From a virus, in the IMG/VR virus record IMGVR_UViG_3300012919_001127, positions 1 through 64,000 of that record: 64,000 bases of DNA. One strand, written 5' to 3'. A model generated the notes under the pieces. That model was given only the letters and a program-made list of their open reading frames with translations. It was not told the origin of the DNA and ran no database searches. The position numbers were made by a program, and so were the translations under genes. Shown piece by piece: positions 28,801 through 37,283 of the stretch (its first letter is position 1; every line of letters begins with the position of its first letter).

Positions 28801-31800
28801 GAGCCGCTATAGACTTCAATGGCAATGATTTAGTTGTAAGTTCAAAGGGTGGTGACCTTGTTACAAACACAACGTTTGACAACCTTACAACAACTTTTGA
28901 CAATAACCTAACACAATTTGAAAAAGTAAACAGTGATAGTGGTCAGGTGTTTATGTATCAACAGGTAAAAAACAAATTGCTATACGCAGAAAAATTTAAT
29001 TACAAAAATCCTGCAACTGAAAGATTTGGTGAATTCTTGTTGTTTAATGAAAACCACGTTTATGTACCAATGCCAGAACTGTCCATCACAGATGATAACT
29101 TTATTGGAACATTAATTGATTTCAAGAGAACACGTGATATTATGCCTTGGGCAGTTTTACACAGTCCATTGGATCAAGTTGATTTAACAAAATTCAAAGG
29201 AGTGTTCATATATAATATCTCAGAAAATCCTGTTGCAAGAGCAATAGATTATATTGATCCTATACAAGGAAAGATAGCTGGAGCGGCGGAAGAAGAACTT
29301 ACTTTCAAAACGCATTATGATCCAGCAGTATACACTAACGGTACAGCTTCGCCAACAACTGTAATTGATTCAGAAAATTATTGGAATGACAAATGGGTTG
29401 GAAGACTATGGTGGGATCTAAGCACAGCTAAATTTGTAAATCCTTATCAAGGAAATATAATCTATAATACAGCTAATTGGAACAAGTTATTTACAGGAGC
29501 ATCAATTGATGTTTATGAATGGGTTGAAACAACACTTACTCCTACCCAGTGGGCCGCACAGGCAGATACAGAGGAAGGACTCACAAAAGGAATAAGTGGT
29601 ACTCCTAAAGACACATCAACATTTGTACAGATACAAAAATTTGATAGTGTTGCAAAGAGCTTTTTCAACAAATATTACTATTGGGTAAAAAATACAAAAA
29701 TTATTCCTCAGGTAACGTTTAGAAAAACATCTGCTTATGATGTTGCACAATTAATTCAAGATCCTGCAGGACAAGGACAAAGATTTGTTGCACTTTATTC
29801 TGACAGCAGATTTGGTTTATACAACTGTGAAACACTTGTAAGTGGACCTGAAAATGCAATCAACTTTAGATACTGGACTATTGAAAACAAAGAAATCAAT
29901 ACTCATAATCAATATCAATTGATCACTGAAGGTTTAGATACAAGCAGACCAAACAGAGATCTTGAACGCAAATGGTATGACAGTTTAATAGGTGTAGACA
30001 CCAACGAAAGACCTGTACCAGATACTGTGTTAAGTCCTAAACAAGCATATGGTATTTTAGACAGACCAAGACAAAGTATGTTTAAAAATAAAACAGAAGC
30101 ATTAAAGCAAACTATAGAAAGAGCAAATAGAGTTTTACTACAAAACTTAATTGTAGATGAATACAACTTGACACAGTTCTTAAGTAAAGATCCAACACCT
30201 ACTTTGTTAAGTAGGAAGTATGACAAAGCAATTGACACTTATGCGGAAATAGGTTTAGTAGGAGTTTCCAATGTTATTCCTGCTGTCCTTACTCCAGTGT
30301 TTGTTAACGGAAAACTTACAAGGGTAGATATAACAAACGGTGGTAAAGGTTACATCACTGTTCCTACATATGAGTTTGGTAATGTTGGCAATGGAACTGA
30401 TGCAGAAATTACTTTGACAATGGATGCCAATGGTACTATCACAAGTGCAACAGTAAAAAATGAAGGACAAGATTATGGACCTAACACAACACTTGAAGTT
30501 AGAAAATATAGTGTATTGGTTAGAACAGATGAAAGTGTAAATTCAAGATGGTCCATATACGCATATCAAAGTGTTTCTAAAACTTGGTCAAGAACTACAA
30601 GTTCTGCATATGATGTAACACAATGGTGGAGTTACACTGATTGGTATGATGTTGGATACAGTGAATTCACTGAAGTTGATTATTTGATTGATTACTCATA
30701 TGAACTTGATTCATTGACTGACCAAGTAGGTGATATTGTAAAAATTTCAACCATAGGTTCAGGTGGTTGGTTGTTGTTAGAAAAAATTAGCAACGATGGT
30801 TCAGACTACACAACAAAATATAAAACAGTTGGTAGAGAAAATGGAACTATTAGATTAAGCAACAGCTTGTATGATAGTGCTAATAGTAACATAGGTTATG
30901 ATGGATTAAGTTATGATACATCATTCTATGATAATCAACCAACTAGAGAATTAAGAATTATTTTAGAATCATTAAGAGATGATATATTCATTAATGATCT
31001 TGCTGTTGAATACAACAAAATGTTTTTTGCAAGTGTTAGATATGCTTTCTCAGAACAAGCAAATATTGATTGGGCATTTAAAACAAGTTTCATAAAAGCA
31101 AAACACAATGCAGGAGATTTACAACAAAAAGTTAATTTCCAAAATGATAACTTACCAAGTTACGAGGATTTTGTTAAAGAAACTAAACCATATAAAACAA
31201 AAATTAGAGAATATGTTAGTAACTATACAAAAACAGAATTAACAAACAGTGGTGTTACAGACTTTGATATTCCTCCGGCATACAGCATCAATGATGGTAA
31301 GATTGTACCTGCAAGTCTAAAAGTTAATAATGATTTAATTGTAGGTCAAGATGCTTCTATTACAACTTACCCTAACAAATATTGGGCTGACAATGTTGGA
31401 TTTGAAGTATTAAGAGTAAACATCAAGAATGGTGGTACACAATATTTAGAAACTCCTTTAGTTAAATTTGTAGGTGGAGGTGGTAGCGGTGCTGTGGCAA
31501 AAGCAACACTTGGTACAAATGGAACAATCAAATATATTACCGTAACGAATCCAGGTAGAGGATATCTGTCTGCTCCAACTGTAACCATTGAAGGAACTCA
31601 AGACACATCTGGAATACCAGCAGTTGTATCAGCTCAACTAGGAAACAGTAAAGTAAGATCTAATCATATAGTAAGTAAATTTGATAGAGTAACAGGAACG
31701 TTCTTAATTACAACATTAACGGAAGTTGAAAACTTTACTGGCACCGGCAGTCAAACAATTTTTGATCTTAAGTTTCCTATGGATCTAAGAACAACAACGA

Positions 31801-34601
31801 TTACTGTTACAGTGGCAGGAATTGAATCTTTACAAAGTGAATACAGTATTTCAAATGTTGAAGACACAACTAAATCTTATATAAGAAAAAGAGGAAGAGT
31901 AACATTTACAGAACCTCCAGCAAACAATAGTGCGATAGTTATAACTTACAGCAAATCTATTGAAATGTTGCAAGGACAAGATAGAATCAACTTATTTTAT
32001 AATCCTACAACTGGAATGCTTGGTAATGATGTATCACAACTAATGGACGGAATAGATTACGGTGGAGTTGAAGTTAAGAGTTTCACATTTGGTGCAGGTA
32101 CTGGTTGGTCAAGTGAACCATACTACACAACAAGTTATGACACATATGATAACACGTATGAAGATGAAGTGTTCACACTTGACGGAAGTACTAATCTGTT
32201 TACATTGGCTAAACCATTGGAAAATGGTGTTGTGTACAACGTGTACAAAAATGGTGTTAGAATAGATGACGTAAATTATGATGGAAGTACAATTGGTACA
32301 ACAGGTAATCCAAATGCAGTTATGTTACCAATCACAGGTGCTGGACAAACAACTATACAATTAGATGAAACTAAAGTACCTACTGTTGCTAATGATGTAA
32401 TTGTAATTAGAAAATCTACAAGTGATGGATCATTTATTCCTGATCCAGATGGATATGATACTTTACTTCAAGGTGGAGATCTTGCTTATGCAACTGCACG
32501 TGGTTTAGCGGCAGAAGAAATTGTTGTAGATGGTGATGGTTTTGTAACACCATTGACTTCCAAAGGTCCTGAAGAACTTGTTCCAGGACAGGTGCTTGAT
32601 ACTTTAGATATAAAGGTTTATGATAGAACAGGTGACGGATCAAGTATATTGCACAGCTACAATTACTTGGGTGACGGTAATAACAAAGAATTTGATATTA
32701 ATTTTGTTCCAATGAGTCAAAAAGATGTTTGGATAAAAGTTAATGGCACAATTTACAGTGATAGTCAATTCAGTGTTGATTATCAAAACAAAAAAATTAA
32801 ATTTACAACTGCTCCAGGATTAAATCATCCTGTGCATATTATTACAATGAGCAACAATGGTGAGAAAATACTTGACATTGATACTTTTGTAGGTGATGGG
32901 TCAACAGCACAATTTGTTGTTCCTGTAAAATATAAATCAACTTTAAGTCATTATTTGACAGTAGATGGTGAAACTGTCAACGTAACTTTAGCAGAAACTG
33001 ATACAACTTACACAGGACAAAAAGGAATGAGTGTGTTTAAGTTAGGTACTGCTCCTGCCAATGGTGCTGTTATACAATATGCAATATTCGATAGTGCAAG
33101 TAAAAGTTTCTCACAGATTACAACAGACACATTTACTGGCGATGGAAACACAAAATCATTTACTTTAGCACAGGCTCCGTTTACACAGGAACCTTTAGAA
33201 CATAATGTTATTGTAAAAGTTGGAAACAATATTTTAAATGCAGGATACAATCAAAGATTTGTTGTAAGTGCTACTAGAGAATACAAACTTAAAGACTATC
33301 AAATACCACAAGCTGGTATAGATGCAAACAAAGTAAGAGTGTTCTTGAATGGGGAAGAGATTACAATTACACAAAGCTGGAGTTGGAATACTTTCAATGC
33401 CACTGTAAACTTATTCAGTGATGTTGGTGTTGCAGGAGATATTTTAAATGTTTACATAAGAAATGATGGAGATTACGCATTTGGATATTTTGATAACAAT
33501 GGACTATGGGTAGCTACTCCTAATCAAATACATTTTGATACTGCACCAGCAAACAGTTCACAGGTAACAGTATATCAATTTAGTAAACATGACATTAGAA
33601 AAATAGAAAGAATTAACCTTGATGTTGTAACAAGAAATCCAATTACAATAGGCACGGATAATTATGCTGAATATCATCAATTGACAAATGGAATAATTAA
33701 ATTACGCAAACTTGCCATTGATGCTGAGTATGTTTGGATAGTTGTCAACGGCACATTGTTGACTCCTAGTGTTGATTACTACTTACAAGATGATAGACAG
33801 ACTGTAAGAATTGTTACAGATATAAATGCAAATGATGTTGTTGAGCTTATACACTTCTCAAACGATGTAATAGTTCCTAAATTTGGATACAGACAGTTTA
33901 AAGATATGTTGAACAGAACACACTTCAAACGTTTAGGAGATGATGTTGAATACACATTAGCGGAAGATTTAAATTGGTATGATACAAAGATATTTGTAAC
34001 AAATTATGACGATTTACCTACTCCAAACAAAGACAAACAAATTCCAGGCATTGTGTTTATTGGTGGAGAACGCATAGAATATTACCTGAAAGAAGATGGT
34101 GTATTAAGACAGCTTAGAAGAGGAACTCTTGGAACAGGAGTTAAGACTAAACACAGCAAAGGAAGTATTGTGTTAGATCAAAGCAGAGAGCAAACAGTTC
34201 CTTACAAAGATGAGATATTGACCTTGAATTTTACTTCAGATGGGTCAACGAAGTCATACACATTAGACTTTGTACCACAAGATCCAGAAGGATCAGGTAC
34301 AGTTATGGATTTAGTTGAAGTATTTGTTGGAGGTAAGAGATTACGTAAAAATTCAGTAAGTTCATTCAATCCAGCAACTAATTTGGATAGTCCTGAAGCA
34401 GATACTACACTTCCAGCAGAATTTAGTATGACAGCAGGCAGTACTACCTTAACATTGACTGAACAACCTCCTATTAACACCAAGATTATGGTGGTTAGAC
34501 GTATAGGAAAAAGATGGACTGACCCAGGAACTCCACTAAGATCAGCGGAAAATAACATTGGAAGGTTCTTAAGAAACAAAGAGGTGGCGTTACCTAAATA
34601 A
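19878..34601 (+). CDS. Giant modular virion protein (4907 aa)
   Basis: Single open frame of 14.7 kb, about 23 percent of the window. The N-terminus (HRRTSAEHLPKYFRTAHNKK) resembles large structural proteins placed after gp6 in marine T4-like phages. Visible modules: a cupredoxin-like beta sandwich without evident copper ligands (about 190-275); FG-GAP/integrin-type propeller repeats at about 2090-2190 and 2905-3020 (FGTGLDISSDAKWIVIGAPN, FGSSIAVSDDGSMVAVGAP); paired Gly-rich repeats near 3475-3545 and 3850-3905 (TNPGRGYLSAPTVTIEG); and at least six FxGDGSTxxF modules from about 3950 to the end. Separate gp7, gp8 or gp10 genes are not seen, so it may combine wedge-periphery and adhesion roles. 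That is inference; no enzymatic motif was found. Confidence 0.8.
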   Translation: MAYNANQEEYPLPAGDQSKAQHRRTSAEHLPKYFRTAHNKKFLSATLDQLLNPGVAEKISAYYGRRIATARKAADTYVSDVSTEREEYQFEPATVIKDNLNNVTFYKDYNDLKNQIKAFNGTVDDDSKAFRQEYYAWNPHIDWDKFTNFRDYYWLPNGPLSIPVTGQAKGITSTYTVTSIDNLDNKAYVFTPDGKTNNPTLKLYRGQTYKFEVNTPGMPLSFRTARTLDNDYLYSSGISDSTHSTDVGTIEFTVDLLAPDTLYYVNSNDINASGLIQVYDVLENSAIDVEAEILGKKTYKMTNGYEMSNGMKVNFEGTVTPAKYATGSWYVEGVGDEIKLIAEQDVMIPGTYSTSRANPFDSEGFDRSPFSTASAYADAHDYIVQNRSATSRSPWSRYNKWFHKSVLENIATILDEPADINQTGRAARPIIEFDAQLKLYGFGTQAKDDVDLLDTFTADVFSTIEGAIGYNIDGVDVGDNMRILFTADPDTRVAGKIFKVKFITHNNVRQISLIEETDSSPLENECVLVQQGETYKGKMWYYNGTKWLAGQEKTSVNQSPTFDLYDVNGNDFKDATTYPSSTFTGTKLFSYKRGTGANDSVLGFPLTYRALVNTGDIVFDFNLLTDTFTYQQMNATFSGKTDVGLLRRYTDRTTFTYASGWTKGYEESKQLVRRQYIVNTQLNDFAIDVYNRSGDINDLWARVYVNNKAKSSGVDYTINRLNGIAYIRFVNDLAVDDILVIKTKSATVKNSNGVYEIAGNLERNPLNDNIGSFTLGEVNDHVSSIVEMRDDFSGVFPGTGNLRDLGNLSAYGTRFIQSSGPFNLANYHVTSKDANIVHSLRFARKEYGKFRKLFLQTATGLGFDGATKIHFDKVMEELNKSKTNDMPFYFSDMIGYGTFKKSTHVVENTSTQYYALATNFDLTALSNRAVSIYINGVQLIHGTDYKFESAYAGFVTITKTKAINDVIEIFEYENTDGSYIPPTPTKLGLYPKFKPEIFVDNTYQTPTKVIQGHDGSIFVAYNDFRDDLLLELEKRIYNNIKVEYDVDIVNIHDFIGGESRDTGFSRAARDKALLPDFVEWNRAVGDPDYTDFSFWSRTNSFTYNYKNTSSPTQKTNPGYWRAVYKEAYDTDRPHTHPWEILGYSEEPTWWQTVYGAAPYTSENKILWQDIEKGAYRIPNVPMVYNEKYARPNITKHIPVDDGGNLLSPLDSNYAKNYISNRTQEPFVFGDQAPTENAWRRSSEYPFSLVTAWILNQPTKIIGLGLDRSRLKRNLAKEIIYTETSKRLRLKDIVFPNTVSDTERVQTAGLINYVAEYMNSKTVKYYNNYQTDLKSITNQLGLKIGGFTDKAKFKLILDSRTPYNEGNVFVPDENYQIFLNKSSVVDLVPYSGVIIEKVASGFIIKGYDYDNPYFKYITPIELADDPLVSVGGVSEDFVSWTSGQVYSPGFIVKFADEFYMTETLHTAGDSFEQANFVRLSELPVKGGRQAFFRRQWNEGINQQPTELAYGTQIRTIQGVVDFLLGYERYLKSQGFIFENYNKEINEVEDWSLSAKEFMFWTTQNWQANSVITLSPGAINLQFYRKYHVADNLFDNFYGYNLFKADGKKLLQANVNVYRDNDNNLGISTKNTTDGVFAVKVPLVQIEHVCLLDNRTVFSDFIYDLEPGYRQERIKVLGYRTDDWTGGLNIPGFVYDDVNISEWDSWKDYAIGDTVKYKEFYYVAKQKIPGKEVFVDTDWQRLNGAPQSGLQANLDYKAKQFADFYDLDTDNFDTDQQRVAQHLIGYQKRKYLENIINDDVSQYKFYQGFIQDKGTLNSLTKLFDALSNTDNDSVNFYEEWAVRLGQLGSSQSFEEVEYKLDESKFRLSPQPVELVQTVTGDETDLIYRQRPFETYLKPDGYDHSPFPTKYKDDDYIETAGYVNSADVKQTVAKYDDILNLTLTTLNVGDYIWTGTSKTDDWDVLKYVRTNDKVVKVTKNGTTNEVEIQLNNQANYVKDDIIGIVDVADTEKFFKVLRSELDTVFCTDNGETSDVETANGFVTTFTSARVANLEEANTRLFAGEFQVGELLWVDNDSTNRWIVLKNTPQHSELQVISNVETGDSSTNFGKVIGADDRNTTLVVGASESNKVYIFQRTNDNTTYNHAQTLDAPANLYTGDGKFGTGLDISSDAKWIVIGAPNASNAKTKFKGTFASNVSYTEKDIIQYQENFWEAQFPISAAQGTLTFNSFYDPTQLAKTTWTGTAYPEIVYAIRGNYNFNLPTDHILVRAPTVQYEGSAVGDTLVFNWKQYSQNYPNGILPFGSSGPAISELEGNKIIQAKVDAVLYFDNLLRTPQVGDLISTGSAIGTVNAISVQNVNQAVIYISNMNGQFLASDSATLGGVAMGTYTLVEPVNSQASFGGWWKIDVATSFNTTVKTITTPQFVIQDIITQNESKSAEIYYNTMDDVYALNQVTDPTKGGRLGHLSFYNKQGQSDMSPFWFFRGPKAWTDTLNVANTFTMRVNEIRGGAGFTLYDPGVLGLSFTYLNDTLHTVYDLWDGFVDVTFTNFDNNGNPFIPQVGDIIVDQQSGATATVAYLQEQLLDCRLYVKNRSGSFKFGNLHSDTSTIAIKDGVSAGVDRLSGRLDNANMSGSIAGKLVVVKNTDSTMLPVTVPTFRDELEIYVYNNRTVNGVARTPNTPNPLNKDWAQVSALKLDTTGTPSSFTNEGAYFVYERMGTGLYSFQHGYTNPQRESSRFLGTIVKLTKSTQSELYRLFVSAPGNNTTSNSGRIHLVTHGRDTDGTTYEWARSKNYYFKGEFSDSIPYYTNDIVLYNGAFYEAKTNLTAGAWDVTYWTLIDAFIDYIGYLPNDTNLAVTDDSTFEKTNLTNYAHPFAVAKFGDVIATVADFDNSDPKIIIYRFIRGHYGFSQMIPAPVNGIGFGSSIAVSDDGSMVAVGAPLADDRANDNGKVFVYTNNLGTFSLTQTLYSPEKDVAERFGAAIDFNGNDLVVSSKGGDLVTNTTFDNLTTTFDNNLTQFEKVNSDSGQVFMYQQVKNKLLYAEKFNYKNPATERFGEFLLFNENHVYVPMPELSITDDNFIGTLIDFKRTRDIMPWAVLHSPLDQVDLTKFKGVFIYNISENPVARAIDYIDPIQGKIAGAAEEELTFKTHYDPAVYTNGTASPTTVIDSENYWNDKWVGRLWWDLSTAKFVNPYQGNIIYNTANWNKLFTGASIDVYEWVETTLTPTQWAAQADTEEGLTKGISGTPKDTSTFVQIQKFDSVAKSFFNKYYYWVKNTKIIPQVTFRKTSAYDVAQLIQDPAGQGQRFVALYSDSRFGLYNCETLVSGPENAINFRYWTIENKEINTHNQYQLITEGLDTSRPNRDLERKWYDSLIGVDTNERPVPDTVLSPKQAYGILDRPRQSMFKNKTEALKQTIERANRVLLQNLIVDEYNLTQFLSKDPTPTLLSRKYDKAIDTYAEIGLVGVSNVIPAVLTPVFVNGKLTRVDITNGGKGYITVPTYEFGNVGNGTDAEITLTMDANGTITSATVKNEGQDYGPNTTLEVRKYSVLVRTDESVNSRWSIYAYQSVSKTWSRTTSSAYDVTQWWSYTDWYDVGYSEFTEVDYLIDYSYELDSLTDQVGDIVKISTIGSGGWLLLEKISNDGSDYTTKYKTVGRENGTIRLSNSLYDSANSNIGYDGLSYDTSFYDNQPTRELRIILESLRDDIFINDLAVEYNKMFFASVRYAFSEQANIDWAFKTSFIKAKHNAGDLQQKVNFQNDNLPSYEDFVKETKPYKTKIREYVSNYTKTELTNSGVTDFDIPPAYSINDGKIVPASLKVNNDLIVGQDASITTYPNKYWADNVGFEVLRVNIKNGGTQYLETPLVKFVGGGGSGAVAKATLGTNGTIKYITVTNPGRGYLSAPTVTIEGTQDTSGIPAVVSAQLGNSKVRSNHIVSKFDRVTGTFLITTLTEVENFTGTGSQTIFDLKFPMDLRTTTITVTVAGIESLQSEYSISNVEDTTKSYIRKRGRVTFTEPPANNSAIVITYSKSIEMLQGQDRINLFYNPTTGMLGNDVSQLMDGIDYGGVEVKSFTFGAGTGWSSEPYYTTSYDTYDNTYEDEVFTLDGSTNLFTLAKPLENGVVYNVYKNGVRIDDVNYDGSTIGTTGNPNAVMLPITGAGQTTIQLDETKVPTVANDVIVIRKSTSDGSFIPDPDGYDTLLQGGDLAYATARGLAAEEIVVDGDGFVTPLTSKGPEELVPGQVLDTLDIKVYDRTGDGSSILHSYNYLGDGNNKEFDINFVPMSQKDVWIKVNGTIYSDSQFSVDYQNKKIKFTTAPGLNHPVHIITMSNNGEKILDIDTFVGDGSTAQFVVPVKYKSTLSHYLTVDGETVNVTLAETDTTYTGQKGMSVFKLGTAPANGAVIQYAIFDSASKSFSQITTDTFTGDGNTKSFTLAQAPFTQEPLEHNVIVKVGNNILNAGYNQRFVVSATREYKLKDYQIPQAGIDANKVRVFLNGEEITITQSWSWNTFNATVNLFSDVGVAGDILNVYIRNDGDYAFGYFDNNGLWVATPNQIHFDTAPANSSQVTVYQFSKHDIRKIERINLDVVTRNPITIGTDNYAEYHQLTNGIIKLRKLAIDAEYVWIVVNGTLLTPSVDYYLQDDRQTVRIVTDINANDVVELIHFSNDVIVPKFGYRQFKDMLNRTHFKRLGDDVEYTLAEDLNWYDTKIFVTNYDDLPTPNKDKQIPGIVFIGGERIEYYLKEDGVLRQLRRGTLGTGVKTKHSKGSIVLDQSREQTVPYKDEILTLNFTSDGSTKSYTLDFVPQDPEGSGTVMDLVEVFVGGKRLRKNSVSSFNPATNLDSPEADTTLPAEFSMTAGSTTLTLTEQPPINTKIMVVRRIGKRWTDPGTPLRSAENNIGRFLRNKEVALPK
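31736..34330 (+). repeat. Repeated F-x-GDGST module in the giant protein
   Basis: Related units begin near 31736 (FTGTGSQTIFDL), 32173 (FTLDGSTNLFTL), 32664 (YLGDGNNKEFDI), 32884 (FVGDGSTAQFVV), 33129 (FTGDGNTKSFTL) and 34228 (FTSDGSTKSYTL). Most are followed by a VxVNGxxL-type strand and a TAP turn. The units are diverged at DNA level. Confidence 0.7.
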
Positions 34602-34604
34602 ATA
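34597..34604 (+). promoter_or_regulatory. Late promoter octamer before the 204-residue virion gene
   Basis: AATAAATA at 34597-34604, overlapping the stop of the giant gene and 18 nt before the next ATG at 34623. Confidence 0.5.
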
Positions 34605-34622
34605 CACTTGTAGGATATTAAT

Positions 34623-35237
34623 ATGATAGACAATTTTAATGACAAATCAGGAGTTCTTTTGCAAGGACACATAAAGATACACAATCCAGAATCTGGAGAA
34701 ATTCTGGTTGATAAACGTAATGCTATTCACTATGAAAACATGAGTATTTCATTAGCTGAATCATTAGCAAACCAAGGGCAAGGAATGGTATATTCAATGG
34801 CTTTTGGTAATGGTGGAACATCCGTCGATCCAACGGGTATAATTACATACCTTTCACCCAACTCAACAGGAACAAATGCTAGTTTATACAACCAAACATA
34901 CACTAAAGTAATTGACGATAATTCAATCAACAACACAGATCCTACAAGAAACAAGATTGAAACACGTCACGTTAGTGGCACAAACTACACAGATATCATT
35001 GCAACTTGTTTGCTTGATTACGGTGAACCTTCAGGACAAGATGCATTAGACAATGCAACAGGTTCAGACAGTTTATATGTGTTTGACGAACTAGGTTTAG
35101 TAAGTTATGCAACATCAGGTACAGGTAGATTACTTACACACGTAATATTTCACCCAGTACAAAAAAGTTTAAACAGATTAATTCAAATAGACTACACAGT
35201 TAGAGTACAAAGTTTAACTGGTTTTAACGAGGCGTAA
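34623..35237 (+). CDS. Putative virion structural protein (204 aa)
   Basis: Beta-rich protein with no recognised domain. The opening (GVLLQGHIKIHNPESGEILV then KRNAIHYENMSISLAESLAN) and closing (GRLLTHVIFHPVQKS then IDYTVRVQ) segments resemble hypothetical structural proteins that sit before tail fibre genes in cyanophages. It lies between the giant protein and the fibre set, with its own late octamer, which fits a fibre-attachment or wedge-tip protein. Function is inferred from position only. Confidence 0.65.
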   Translation: MIDNFNDKSGVLLQGHIKIHNPESGEILVDKRNAIHYENMSISLAESLANQGQGMVYSMAFGNGGTSVDPTGIITYLSPNSTGTNASLYNQTYTKVIDDNSINNTDPTRNKIETRHVSGTNYTDIIATCLLDYGEPSGQDALDNATGSDSLYVFDELGLVSYATSGTGRLLTHVIFHPVQKSLNRLIQIDYTVRVQSLTGFNEA

Positions 35238-35240
35238 TAG

Positions 35241-37274
35241 ATGGCTTATACTGTAAATTATACAGACGTTGCTAATAAAGGTAGCATTAGTGTTGAAGAT
35301 AATACTATCAACCAACAAACATCTCTGTCCATACCAGGCAGAAATACCACAGCATACGGAACAGCCATTGCAGAAAACTTTTTACATCTTTTAGAAAATT
35401 TTACAAACAGCACAGCACCAGGTAATCCAGTTGAAGGACAACTTTGGTATGATAACACACCAGGCGTTGATCAATTAAAATTATATGATGGAACAACTTG
35501 GATAAGTGCTTCAGGACTTAAGAAAGCAACCAACGCCCCAGGTGCCGCACAATCAGTGACAGGTGACCTTTGGGTAGACACTGACAATCAACAATTATAT
35601 TTGTACACAGGTTCGGGTTGGGTGTTAGTTGGTCCTTCATTCAGTGATGGACTTTCAACAGGAGTAAGAGCAACTTCTATTACAGGAACAAATAATGTTG
35701 CATACACTTGTTTGATAGTTGAAGTTAGTGCAAAAACTTTAGCAATATATTCAACAGCAACATTTACACCTAAAACAACTATACAAGGTTTCACAACAAT
35801 TAATCCAGGATTTAATTTAAGCACAGCAGACATCACAGGCTCTGGTGCAGGAAAATATTATGGAGTAGCTGAAAAGGCCGAAGCACTTGTGATTGGAAAT
35901 GAAACTATTCCAGCAACAAATTTTATACGTAATGATGCATTATCACAAAGTTTATATCCTATCACAGTAAAAAACAACGGTGGTATCACAGTTGGTGCTT
36001 CAAGTTTTATGACAGTAGGTGTTGAAGGACAAGCAGGAATAATTAGTCACCAAACTTCAGGATCAAACATTGATATCAGAGTAAACAACAATGGTACTAC
36101 TGAAACAGTAATGAGAATAGATTCAACTTCAAAAGTTGGAATAAACAATTTATCTCCAGATCAAGCATTAGATGTTACAGGTAACATACAAGTTTCTAAT
36201 TCAATGCTTGTAGATGGAACAACTGATGCCACTACAATCAATACAGGAAGTTTAATTACAAAAGGTGGTGTAGGAATTGCCAAAAGATTATTTGTTGGAA
36301 GTGATGCCAATGTAGCAGGATTAACGACAACAGGAAATATTGTACCTAATGCAACAACCACAAGGAATTTAGGAACACAAAACGAACAATGGTTAAATGT
36401 ATATGCACAAAACTTTGTAGGTAACCTTACAGGTAACGTAACAGGTACGGTATCAGGACGTTCAGGATCTACAGATAAACTTGCAAGTGCAACTACATTT
36501 AAAATGACAGGAGATGTAACAGCACCAGACTTTACATTTGACGGACAAGATTCTGCAACAAAAACTTTTACAACAAGTATTTCAAATGCTTTTATTAGTA
36601 ACAAAGCAGAAGTTTCAAGTTCAGTATCAACAGATGAATTATTAATTAACAGAACATCTGGTGATACAGGCGTTTATAAAATATCAAGAACAAACTTGTT
36701 CAAAGCTATTCCTACTTTACCAGTTGGTATGATTACACCATACGGTGGAATTACTGAACCAACTAATTGGTTATTTTGTTATGGACAAGAAGTTAATATT
36801 GCTGACTATCAAAATTTATTTAATGTAATAGGATATCAGTTTAAAGACCAGTCATTGGTATCAGCAGGAAAATTTGCTATTCCTGATTTTAGAGGCAGAA
36901 TGCCACTAGGTAAAGATAACATGGGTGGCGGAAGTGCAAACGTTGTTACTGATTCATCGGCTGACACAGTAGGTAGTGTAAACGGACAACAAACACAAAC
37001 ATTATCAACAAGCAATCTTCCAGAACACGAACACGATTTAAGAGGACCAAGTGGAGACCAGTATTACACAATTAGAGATATATCTGGAACTCCAAATGAT
37101 TCACAGGGTATAACTTATGATGCTCCAACAGGCACAGGAGCAGGCCAGGCATATCCTACTTCAGGTGGTGTGTTGACTAACAGTAGTTTAGGTAATTCAT
37201 TTAATATTATGAATCCTTACATGACTGTAAACTACATAATTTACGCAGGGGAAAACACATTTCTAGCAAGTTAA
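35241..37274 (+). CDS. Tail fibre or collar protein with C-terminal tail collar domain
   Basis: 677 residues. The N-terminal about 110 residues (ENFLHLLENFTNSTAP, GQLWYD, LKLYDGTTW) form a module shared with the next two genes. A repetitive beta middle follows with fibre-like ADVTGNIQ/NVGGL elements. The C-terminal about 170 residues are a phage tail collar domain: PVGMITPYGG, TNWLFCYGQEVN, FAIPDFRGRMPLGKDNMGGG. Such proteins are receptor-binding fibres or tip proteins. It starts three nt after the previous stop and is followed closely by its paralogues. Confidence 0.82.
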   Translation: MAYTVNYTDVANKGSISVEDNTINQQTSLSIPGRNTTAYGTAIAENFLHLLENFTNSTAPGNPVEGQLWYDNTPGVDQLKLYDGTTWISASGLKKATNAPGAAQSVTGDLWVDTDNQQLYLYTGSGWVLVGPSFSDGLSTGVRATSITGTNNVAYTCLIVEVSAKTLAIYSTATFTPKTTIQGFTTINPGFNLSTADITGSGAGKYYGVAEKAEALVIGNETIPATNFIRNDALSQSLYPITVKNNGGITVGASSFMTVGVEGQAGIISHQTSGSNIDIRVNNNGTTETVMRIDSTSKVGINNLSPDQALDVTGNIQVSNSMLVDGTTDATTINTGSLITKGGVGIAKRLFVGSDANVAGLTTTGNIVPNATTTRNLGTQNEQWLNVYAQNFVGNLTGNVTGTVSGRSGSTDKLASATTFKMTGDVTAPDFTFDGQDSATKTFTTSISNAFISNKAEVSSSVSTDELLINRTSGDTGVYKISRTNLFKAIPTLPVGMITPYGGITEPTNWLFCYGQEVNIADYQNLFNVIGYQFKDQSLVSAGKFAIPDFRGRMPLGKDNMGGGSANVVTDSSADTVGSVNGQQTQTLSTSNLPEHEHDLRGPSGDQYYTIRDISGTPNDSQGITYDAPTGTGAGQAYPTSGGVLTNSSLGNSFNIMNPYMTVNYIIYAGENTFLAS

Positions 37275-37283
37275 GGATAAACT

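Noticed and set aside
36161-36604. Long minus-strand frames inside the fibre genes (also 37631-38041, 39922-40389)
   Set aside because: Complements of Thr/Gly/Asn-rich fibre repeats give Val/Pro/Leu-rich frames by chance; all lie inside confident plus-strand genes.
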